DNA of 7,305 nt from Clostridiales bacterium (GTDB lineage Bacteria; Bacillota; Clostridia; Lachnospirales; Lachnospiraceae), in NCBI GenBank assembly GCA_019416265.1, contig DXXQ01000065.1:1-7305 (forward strand), read 5' to 3'. Every line of letters starts with the position of its first letter. Position 1 is the stretch's first letter. This document shows positions 1 through 4,563 of this stretch, piece by piece. The notes below the pieces were generated by a model. The model was not told the origin of the DNA and ran no database searches. It was given only the letters and a program-made list of their open reading frames with translations. Made by a program: the position numbers and the translations under genes.

Positions 1-1097
1 CAGATAGAAATATCAAAGTCCCACACAGCCTTTAAAAGCTCAGCCATGGACATATCTGTAAACCGTCTTTTAAAACGCTGATGTCCCTGCAGGGCAAAAA
101 TGAGTTTCAGGTTTTTTCTTTTCATCCGGTTGTTCAGGAAACCATAATAACGGATCTTCTGGAAACCGGACGGAAGCACATGCATCAGGTATCTCCGAAT
201 GAATTCTGTATGCGCCAGAGTGATCTGGCGCTTGGGCTCGCCGGGCTTTTTCCCCCTGGCAGAGAACGTGACCTCCTTTTCCGTGACGGAAAGGATACGT
301 CTGTTGGAAATGGCGATCTTATGGGTGTATCTTCCAAGGTATTCAATCGCATTTCCAAAGCCGTTAAAGGTTTCTTTTATGTAAGGACACCAGTCCTTTT
401 CATAAAGTTTATCTTTCCATTTCTTCCATTCATATGAATCCTGCAATCTTTCACAGGATGAGGAAAGATCCAGCTTATTATCCTCGTAGAGGGTGTTGAG
501 CAGGGAAAGGTATTTGCCTTTGAACTTATCGCGGAGAACATATACGGGGATGAAAAATTTACCGGCAGACTTTCGGATCTTATGCTCCCTGGTAAGACCA
601 CCGCCCGAAATGATACAGTGCATATGCACATGGTAACCGATCTCCTGGTTCCATGTATGGAGTACCTGGATGATGCCGGGTGCTGCACCGAGATACTTTT
701 TGTCAGAAGACAGTTCAAGAAGTGTTTCGGCACAGCATCTGTGAAGAAGCCCGTACAGAAGCTTCTGGTTACGATAAATAAGCGGGTTTAACTCATGTGG
801 CAGGGTGAAGACCACATGAAAATACGGTGTATCGATGACTTCTTCCCTGCGTTTATCCACCCAGACTTCTTTTAAGACAGCCTGGCAGTTTGGGCAGTTC
901 CGGTTACGGCAGGAATTATTGTGGAATTGCGTATGTCCGCACTCGGTACACTGGCTGGCATTGGCTCCAAGGGCGCCGGATTTACAACGGATGACAGCGA
1001 GGGAGGCTTTTTTCTGGATGTCAGAAACAGGGTGCCCGGAAGAAAGAAAAGAGTCAAAAGAACACTGCCAGATCTTCTGGATCTTGAGATCACTCAT
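1..1097 (-). CDS. IS91-family HUH (Y2) transposase, C-terminus off the left edge
   Basis: The reverse strand is open from the ATG at 1097 to the window edge, giving 365 codons that start MSDLKIQKIW. An N-terminal zinc-binding region has cysteines at about 50, 53, 63, 68 and 71. The HUH motif HVHMHCIISGGGL holds the metal-binding pair H158/H160. The Y-x3-Y pair of IS91 transposases follows as Y253/Y257 (YLGRYTHK). Proteins of this family nick single-stranded DNA at the element end and are thought to move it by a rolling-circle-like route. The start overlaps the stop of the tyrosine recombinase gene by 8 bp (ATGAGTGA), so the two are probably translationally coupled. The left edge cuts the gene, so the 3' end and the oriIS end of the element are not visible. 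No frameshift or stop is seen, so the visible part looks intact. Confidence 0.95.
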   Translation of the reverse strand, partial: MSDLKIQKIWQCSFDSFLSSGHPVSDIQKKASLAVIRCKSGALGANASQCTECGHTQFHNNSCRNRNCPNCQAVLKEVWVDKRREEVIDTPYFHVVFTLPHELNPLIYRNQKLLYGLLHRCCAETLLELSSDKKYLGAAPGIIQVLHTWNQEIGYHVHMHCIISGGGLTREHKIRKSAGKFFIPVYVLRDKFKGKYLSLLNTLYEDNKLDLSSSCERLQDSYEWKKWKDKLYEKDWCPYIKETFNGFGNAIEYLGRYTHKIAISNRRILSVTEKEVTFSARGKKPGEPKRQITLAHTEFIRRYLMHVLPSGFQKIRYYGFLNNRMKRKNLKLIFALQGHQRFKRRFTDMSMAELLKAVWDFDISI

Positions 1098-1965
1098 AAA
1101 GCCCACCTGCCATTCTGTCAAAAGGATTGGAAGAAGCCATCAGGGCATTTGATGCCAGATGTACGTATATAACCGTGGAAGAAACAGACCGGTGTCCCAT
1201 GAGAGCTTTCAAAGTGAGCAGGTCGGTCCCGTCTTCATAATGGTAGGTGGCAAAAGCATGGCGGAATGTGTGACAGGTAAAACGGTGCTCCCATCCGAGC
1301 TCTTTTTCGTGTGCAAGGATAAAGCTGGGGATACGCTGGTGGTCGATGGGCTTGTCCGGGTTTTTCTTCTGTGGAAAGAGCCAGTCTTTCGGCCGGGAAC
1401 CAGCCGGGAATGAATACCAGTACCGGAGGATGATCTCCCAGACGTTATCAGAAAGAGGTACGTACCGGTCAGAGCGGTTCTTGGAAGCACGTATATGAAT
1501 ACGTTTTCTGGAATGTTCAATGTCAGAGCATTTCAGATGACGTACCTCGCCCACCCGCAGCCCGGAAGAAAACATAAGGCAGAGTATGGTCTTAAACTTT
1601 ATGTCAGAAATGGAAAACAGGAATGTTTTCATTTCTTCACGTGAAGGGATAAAAGGGGTATAAGAGTCAAATTTTCTGAAAGGGAGCTGATAGGGATCCC
1701 AGGGCTTATGGAGGACATAAAGTGTAAAAAATCTCAGCTGTGAGATGCAGGCATTTATCGTACGGTCAGAAAGATCTCTTGTGTTCTGGATCCAAAAGAT
1801 AAAGTCCCGCATCTGCTGCCATGATGCATCTTCCGGTGCAGTCAGACCGTTGTCGGAAAGGTACTGCAGATAAGCGGAGATATATGTAGAATACGAAGTA
1901 ATGGTATGGTCAGTAAGACCGCGCAGGGAAAGCATCTCCCTGAAAGAAGATAAATATTTGTCCAT
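1090..1965 (-). CDS. Tyrosine recombinase/integrase of the IS91-like element
   Basis: A 291-residue site-specific recombinase of the phage integrase family. Residues ~1-90 form the SAM-like core-binding domain and ~105-285 the catalytic domain. The catalytic set is complete: R137 (SGLRVGEVRHLK), K162 (SKNRSDRYVPL), H232 and R235 (HTFRHAFAT), H258 (MGHRS) and the nucleophile Y267 (VIYVHL). The start is set by AGGAGG at 1972-1977, 6 nt upstream of the ATG. It is the first gene of a two-gene unit and its stop lies inside the start region of the transposase gene. Some IS91-family elements carry such an accessory tyrosine recombinase next to the HUH transposase. Whether it resolves intermediates, integrates a circle or has another role here is unknown. 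It appears intact. Confidence 0.95.
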   Translation of the reverse strand: MDKYLSSFREMLSLRGLTDHTITSYSTYISAYLQYLSDNGLTAPEDASWQQMRDFIFWIQNTRDLSDRTINACISQLRFFTLYVLHKPWDPYQLPFRKFDSYTPFIPSREEMKTFLFSISDIKFKTILCLMFSSGLRVGEVRHLKCSDIEHSRKRIHIRASKNRSDRYVPLSDNVWEIILRYWYSFPAGSRPKDWLFPQKKNPDKPIDHQRIPSFILAHEKELGWEHRFTCHTFRHAFATYHYEDGTDLLTLKALMGHRSVSSTVIYVHLASNALMASSNPFDRMAGGLYE

Positions 1966-2046
1966 AAGGAACCTCCTGTAAATGAAATAAGATTGATCTA
2001 GAGTCAGGATATTTCAAAACAGGTGGTGGACGGATAAAAAAGTAAA

Positions 2047-2161
2047 ATATGTACTTGTTGAGTTTAAAAATCCATGATAACATAAGCATAGCAGTTGGCG
2101 ATATAGGTTGATTGGTGTGTGTGGTAACTCAACAATACAACATATATTCAAAAACTGCTAT
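2047..2161. repeat. Two interleaved inverted repeats upstream of the recombinase
   Basis: Arm A is TTGTTGAGTT (2055-2064), perfectly complementary to AACTCAACAA (2126-2135). A second block, ATATGT (2047-2052) with ACATAT (2140-2145), extends it. Arm B is ATAGCAGTT (2088-2096), perfectly complementary to AACTGCTAT (2153-2161), followed by a T-run to 2167. The order is A-B-A'-B', so both helices together would form a pseudoknot-like fold in RNA or single-stranded DNA. The region lies in the leader of the recombinase gene and near the expected element end. Confidence 0.55.
2074..2079 (-). promoter_or_regulatory. Candidate extended -10 promoter of the recombinase/transposase unit
   Basis: On the minus strand TGTTATCAT gives a TGn-extended -10 hexamer TATCAT, about 110 nt upstream of the recombinase start. 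There is no good -35 at 17 bp (ATCGCC). The same 12-mer TTATGTTATCAT occurs at the MFS promoter. Other weak promoters in this AT-rich leader are possible. Confidence 0.35.
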
Positions 2162-2205
2162 TTTTTTATGAAAAAAGTAGTGAAAACACGTACTTAGGAC
2201 TAGCC

Positions 2206-2219
2206 GTCGCGCTAGCGAC
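2206..2219. repeat. GC-rich palindromic hairpin GTCGC-GCTA-GCGAC
   Basis: A perfect 5-bp stem with a 4-nt loop. An overlapping alternative pairs CTAGC (2200-2204) with GCTAG (2211-2215). It is GC-rich within an AT-rich stretch and is followed by CTTG at 2219-2222. Subterminal hairpins are typical of HUH-transposase element ends, so this could be part of terIS; that is inference. Confidence 0.45.
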
Positions 2220-2235
2220 TTGGTACAATTTAGAG

Positions 2236-2289
2236 AAGTCGGTGATTACTTGCAGAAATTGCAGTCGTAATCTCCGACTTTATTTTTTT
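2236..2289 (+). terminator. Intrinsic terminator, rightward
   Basis: AAGTCGGTGATTAC (2236-2249) pairs with GTAATCTCCGACTT (2267-2280) over 14 bp with one mismatch around a 17-nt loop, followed by TATTTTTTT. The T-tract is only on the plus strand. No plus-strand gene lies upstream, so it either blocks transcription leaving the element or ends an unannotated RNA. It may also act as element-end structure. Confidence 0.65.
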
Positions 2290-2640
2290 CTGATCCAGGA
2301 AACGCATAGTTCAGGAAGTATAACAATCTGGAAGAAGAACTCGTCCGGTGGCACTAGGTTTTCCTCAAATAAACTTTGTATGCCTGCAATGGCTCCTCTC
2401 CGGCGCTAGGAAGAGCGCTGATGCAGGAAATGCAACAATGGGGAAATCCTCCATGCAACTTTGAGACAGTCAATCTGCATTTTTGAGGAAAAAGTGCTTG
2501 CAAAAAACACCGGTTCCGTCTGGATTGTGCTTTTCCTTTCTTCTCTTGATTACATCTACTTAGCTATGAGCTGCCTTATTGATAAAGAGCGCTGTACTAC
2601 ACCAATTTCTACACCATTTCCGCATAAATTGATGAATTAA
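2290..2640. other. Gene-free stretch with foldable segments
   Basis: I find no supportable gene. A plus-strand frame stays open from about 2422 to TAA at 2638-2640 (72 codons), but it has no ATG near its beginning, no SD and no family that I recognise. Foldable segments are CCTGCA (2383-2388) with TGCAGG (2422-2427), enclosing GCGCT (2403-2407) with AGCGC (2414-2418), and ATGGGG (2438-2443) with CTCCAT (2449-2454). This could be the outer part of the IS91-like element, decayed gene remnants or a structured RNA. Nothing decides between them here. Confidence 0.4.
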
Positions 2641-2653
2641 GACACTCCCAGAT

Positions 2654-2705
2654 AAAAACATCAATGCCGCAGAATCCTTGAAAATAAGGCTCTGCGGCAT
2701 TTGAT
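2654..2705 (-). terminator. Orphan intrinsic terminator, leftward
   Basis: ATGCCGCAGA (2664-2673) pairs perfectly with TCTGCGGCAT (2691-2700). Outer ATCA/TTGAT pairs and inner CCTT/AAGG pairs extend the stem. Read leftward it ends in TGATGTTTTTATC, a good T-tract; on the plus strand the tail is poor. No leftward gene precedes it in the window, so it may be left over from a lost gene or act as an insulator. Confidence 0.6.
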
Positions 2706-2742
2706 AACACAAGACAAAAACCAATCGCAACTAACAAGAGGT

Positions 2743-2751
2743 GAGTGCTAA
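2743..2751 (+). promoter_or_regulatory. CIRCE-like half-site GAGTGCTAA
   Basis: The nine bases match the right arm of the HrcA operator CIRCE (TTAGCACTC-N9-GAGTGCTAA) exactly. The left arm at the expected distance is not recognisable. A TATAAT-like hexamer follows at 2768-2773 without a good -35. It may be a relic operator or chance. Confidence 0.2.
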
Positions 2752-2780
2752 CTTTTTTTCAATATTTTATAATATACCCT

Positions 2781-2809
2781 TTGAAATTTCCGGTAAATAA
2801 TGGTATACT
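2781..2809 (+). promoter_or_regulatory. Sigma-A promoter of the 73-aa protein gene
   Basis: TTGAAA (2781-2786), a 17-bp spacer, and TATACT (2804-2809). A perfect 14-bp palindrome CTTTTTATAAAAAG (2810-2823) follows directly and is centred on the expected start site, where it could be an operator. The leader to the ATG is about 50 nt. Confidence 0.8.
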
Positions 2810-2865
2810 CTTTTTATAAAAAGAGACCTTTTTAATCAGTTTTCCAAAGAAAGTGAGGCGCGTCT

Positions 2866-3087
2866 ATGAACGAATATGAAGTTTTTGTTGAAGAAATCAA
2901 TCCCTGCGGCGGCGAGCAGCATCGCAAAAAATCCGTTCTTGAAGTAGAAGCCGAAAGTCCGGAAGCTTATGTAAAAGAAAACGGAAGGTTCCCCATTATG
3001 GAGAAAATCGACTCTCCCAATGGAGATGTCGTAATTACTACAGGTGACGGAAAGGGTTATCTTGTACGCTATACTTTTACAAAATAA
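2866..3087 (+). CDS. Small acidic protein of unknown function (73 aa)
   Basis: I do not recognise a named family. The protein starts MNEYEVFVEEINPCGGEQ and is rich in Glu, Asp and Lys. It has one cysteine in an NPCGGEQ turn and ends in a probable beta-rich segment (GDVVITTGDGKGYLVRYTF). It has no signal peptide and no membrane segment, so it should be cytoplasmic. A GTGAGG ribosome binding site lies 8 nt before the ATG. It is a complete single-gene transcription unit, with a sigma-A promoter at 2781-2809 and a strong terminator at 3102-3138. The well-formed promoter, RBS and terminator make it a real gene. It is separate from the redox operon that follows, so the neighbourhood does not suggest a role. 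Confidence 0.8.
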   Translation: MNEYEVFVEEINPCGGEQHRKKSVLEVEAESPEAYVKENGRFPIMEKIDSPNGDVVITTGDGKGYLVRYTFTK

Positions 3088-3101
3088 GATGATCCCCCAA
3101 G

Positions 3102-3138
3102 CCTCCGGTTCCTGATTTTCAGGAATCGGAGGTTTTTT
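3102..3138 (+). terminator. Intrinsic terminator of the 73-aa protein gene
   Basis: CCTCCGGTTCCTG (3102-3114) pairs with CAGGAATCGGAGG (3120-3132) around a 5-nt loop, with one imperfect pair, and is followed by TTTTTT. It begins 15 nt after the stop codon. Confidence 0.92.
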
Positions 3139-3150
3139 GTGACTTTATCA

Positions 3151-3179
3151 CTGACTCTCCCCTTTGTTTCCGGTATACT
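3151..3179 (+). promoter_or_regulatory. Promoter of the ferredoxin/rhodanese operon
   Basis: CTGACT (3151-3156; 4 of 6 bases match the -35 consensus), a 17-bp spacer, and TATACT (3174-3179). The expected start is near 3186, in the middle of the perfect palindrome GTCTTAAGAC (3182-3191). The leader to the TTG start is about 88 nt. Confidence 0.7.
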
Positions 3180-3195
3180 GAGTCTTAAGACAACA

Positions 3196-3248
3196 GGAAA
3201 GTCCCTTGTGTGTGAAACACCGGAAATAAAAAATTTGAAGGACTTTCC
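3196..3248 (+). promoter_or_regulatory. Inverted repeat in the leader of the ferredoxin operon
   Basis: GGAAAGTCC (3196-3204) is perfectly complementary to GGACTTTCC (3240-3248), enclosing 35 nt that contain a smaller GTGT/ACAC pairing. It lies between the predicted start site and AGGAGG at 3261-3266, so it could stabilise the mRNA or control translation. It resembles no riboswitch class that I know. Confidence 0.45.
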
Positions 3249-3273
3249 CCATACATATACAGGAGGTTTTATT

Positions 3274-3486
3274 TTGGAAACAAAAATCAGGAAAAAACGG
3301 AAAGCATTTGTAAACAGCGAGGACTGTGTGGCCTGTGGCTGCTGCGTTAAAGTCTGTCCCAAACAGGCTATTTCCATATGGAAAGGAATTTTGGCAAAGG
3401 TAAATATGGAAACCTGTATCGGATGCGGTAAATGCGCAAAAGAATGTCCTGCATCAGTAATCGCCATCAAGGAGGTACAGCCATGA
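3274..3486 (+). CDS. 2[4Fe-4S] ferredoxin, TTG start
   Basis: A 70-residue bacterial-type ferredoxin with two clusters. Cluster I uses C18, C21, C24 and C28 (CVACGCCVKVCP) with an extra C23; cluster II uses C48, C51, C54 and C58 (CIGCGKCAKECP). It should carry low-potential electrons in the cytoplasm. The frame is open upstream to an ATG at 3139, but I chose the TTG at 3274. It has AGGAGG 7 nt before it, lies downstream of the predicted start site, and starts just before the normal N-terminus. The ATG at 3139 lies upstream of the promoter. The basic N-terminus (ETKIRKKRKAF) is short. The stop overlaps the next gene's ATG by 4 bp (ATGA), so it is coupled to the membrane protein, its probable partner. 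Confidence 0.92.
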   Translation: METKIRKKRKAFVNSEDCVACGCCVKVCPKQAISIWKGILAKVNMETCIGCGKCAKECPASVIAIKEVQP

Positions 3487-4061
3487 AAAAACACTGGTAC
3501 GATTATCTCTGGATTCTGTCCCTGACCTATCTGATTCTTGGATTTTTTAATATCCTTTTTGCATGGCTGGGACTGCTTTGTTTCTTTATCCCTCTCCTCA
3601 TTTCCATAATCAAAGGAAGTAAAGGTTACTGTAATCGCTATTGTGGAAGAGGACAGTTATTCAGTCTTCTGGGCGGCCGTTTCGGTCTTTCCAGAAAAAA
3701 GGATATTCCGAAATGGATGAAAAGCAAATGGTTCCGCTACGGATTTTTGATTTTCTTTTTTGTTATGTTTTTCCAGATGCTCTGGAATACCTGGCTGGTA
3801 TTTTCCGGCGCGCAGAATCTCAAACAAATTGTTACTCTTCTGTGGAGTTTTAAAGTCCCCTGGCATTGGGCATATCACGGCACCTTGATCCATCCCGGTG
3901 TTGCTCAGTTTGCCTTTGGATTCTACAGCGTTATGCTCACCTCCACCATTCTTGGGTTTGTTACCATGATTCTGTTTAAGCCCCGCAGCTGGTGTGTTTA
4001 TTGTCCTATGGGCACCATGACTCAGCTGATCTGCAAAGCCAAACATCATTCCTCAAAATAA
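3483..4061 (+). CDS. Membrane 4Fe-4S protein with NapH/YccM-like cysteine motifs
   Basis: A 192-residue protein with about four membrane segments, near residues 9-27, 28-43, 86-107 and 140-165. It has a CNRYCGRGQLF motif (C50, C54) and a C-terminal WCVYCPMGTMTQLIC motif (C171, C174, C184). Paired motifs of this sort occur in membrane iron-sulfur proteins of the NapH/NosR/YccM type (Fer4_5), which pass electrons across or along the membrane. It lacks the soluble 2[4Fe-4S] domain that often follows in NapH; here the preceding ferredoxin supplies it as a separate protein. The start at 3483 is set by AAGGAGG 7 nt upstream and the ATGA overlap; an in-frame ATG at 3432 lies inside the ferredoxin gene. 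The substrate is unknown. The likely role is electron transfer from ferredoxin to an extracytoplasmic acceptor (inference). Confidence 0.88.
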   Translation: MKKHWYDYLWILSLTYLILGFFNILFAWLGLLCFFIPLLISIIKGSKGYCNRYCGRGQLFSLLGGRFGLSRKKDIPKWMKSKWFRYGFLIFFFVMFFQMLWNTWLVFSGAQNLKQIVTLLWSFKVPWHWAYHGTLIHPGVAQFAFGFYSVMLTSTILGFVTMILFKPRSWCVYCPMGTMTQLICKAKHHSSK

Positions 4062-4112
4062 TGTCCCGGCTATGCTTTTCTTAAGCGAACAACAACGATT
4101 GGAGGATACCTT

Positions 4113-4499
4113 ATGAAAAAAATCATTCCCCTTCTGCTTCTTCTGTTTCTTTTTGCCGGGTGCGGCACTTCCACTGAAACAGAAAGCAGCTATAAACAGA
4201 TTTCCATGGAAGATGCAATTTCCATGATGGAAAAGGAATCGGATTACATTATTCTGGATGTACGTACTGAAGAGGAATTTAAGGAACGGCACATTCCGGA
4301 CGCTATCAATATTCCCAACGAAACGATCTCTTCCGCGGAAATCCCGGAGCTCCCTGAAAAAGATCAGTTAATTCTGGTTTACTGCCGCAGCGGAAACCGC
4401 AGCAAACAGGCCTCTCAGAAGCTTGCCGACCAGGGCTATACCAACATTGTAGAATTCGGCGGTATCAACGACTGGCCTTTAGATACTGTTTCTGAATAA
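4113..4499 (+). CDS. Rhodanese-domain lipoprotein
   Basis: A 128-residue protein with a lipoprotein signal (MKKIIPLLLLLFLFAGCG): lipobox FAGC with lipidated C17. A single rhodanese domain (about 29-125) follows, with the family landmarks ILDVRTEEEF, HIPDAINIP and the active-site loop YCRSGNRS containing catalytic C91, plus GGINDWP near the end. Rhodaneses carry sulfane sulfur as a cysteine persulfide; this one should sit on the outer face of the membrane. GGAGG lies 7 nt before the ATG. The gene starts 51 bp after the membrane iron-sulfur gene with no terminator between, so it belongs to the same operon. The combination suggests reduction or handling of extracytoplasmic sulfane sulfur fed by ferredoxin. 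That is inference; the true sulfur substrate cannot be read from sequence. Confidence 0.94.
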   Translation: MKKIIPLLLLLFLFAGCGTSTETESSYKQISMEDAISMMEKESDYIILDVRTEEEFKERHIPDAINIPNETISSAEIPELPEKDQLILVYCRSGNRSKQASQKLADQGYTNIVEFGGINDWPLDTVSE

Positions 4500-4512
4500 A
4501 AGATTATTATAG

Positions 4513-4541
4513 TTGAAAAACAGCAGAATCCTCCTTATAAT
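4513..4541 (+). promoter_or_regulatory. Sigma-A promoter of the Rpn-family gene
   Basis: TTGAAA (4513-4518), a 17-bp spacer, and TATAAT (4536-4541), close to consensus. The expected start is near 4548, leaving a leader of only about 16 nt before the ATG at 4564. No terminator separates this gene from the rhodanese gene upstream, so read-through is also expected. Confidence 0.8.
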
Positions 4542-4557
4542 AAAAACATAAAGGAGG
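4530..4557 (+). promoter_or_regulatory. Hairpin covering the SD of the Rpn-family gene in read-through RNA
   Basis: CCTCCTTAT (4530-4538) can pair with ATAAAGGAGG (4548-4557), with one bulged base and a 9-nt loop, covering the whole SD (AAAGGAGG, 6 nt before the ATG). The left arm overlaps the -10 and lies upstream of the predicted start site. Only RNA from the upstream operon would therefore contain the hairpin. Confidence 0.55.
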
Positions 4558-4563
4558 AACTGT

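Larger units (their letters stand above)
1..2289 (-). mobile_element. IS91-like element with integrase, partial
   Basis: The overlapping recombinase and HUH transposase genes, plus the repeat-rich non-coding segment upstream of them, form one side of an IS91-like element. In IS91 the terIS end lies upstream of the transposase and oriIS downstream, so the side visible here should hold terIS and oriIS is off the left edge. IS91-type elements make no target duplication and have no simple terminal inverted repeats, so the exact right boundary cannot be fixed from one copy. The hairpins at 2206-2219 and 2236-2280 are reasonable candidates for the end region. The boundary at 2289 is a guess and the element may reach further right. 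Confidence 0.6.

Noticed and set aside
81..1152. Plus-strand open frames across 81-437, 582-791, 835-1152 and similar
   Set aside because: They lie antisense to the IS91-family transposase frame, which is open for 365 codons and has zinc, HUH and tyrosine motifs. None shows a recognisable domain or RBS.
2415..2430. CTGATG...GAAA resembling a hammerhead ribozyme core
   Set aside because: The conserved CUGANGA is incomplete and no stem II fits between the two motifs.
2422..2640. A 72-codon plus-strand open frame
   Set aside because: It has no ATG near its beginning, no RBS and no recognisable family. A stretch this long can be open by chance.
3215..3227. 13-mer AAACACCGGAAAT shared, in inverted orientation, with the MFS leader at 6874-6886
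   Set aside because: The flanks differ and the contexts are unlike (one in a leader, one inside the leader ORF). It is most likely chance or shared codon use, although TTTCCGGT also occurs in two promoter spacers.
3139..3273. Upstream in-frame extension of the ferredoxin from an ATG at 3139
   Set aside because: That ATG lies right after a terminator and upstream of the predicted promoter. The TTG at 3274 has AGGAGG at good spacing and fits the usual ferredoxin length.
3432..3482. Earlier start of the membrane iron-sulfur protein at 3432
   Set aside because: It would add 17 residues encoded within the second ferredoxin cluster in another frame. The ATG at 3483 has AAGGAGG and an ATGA overlap.
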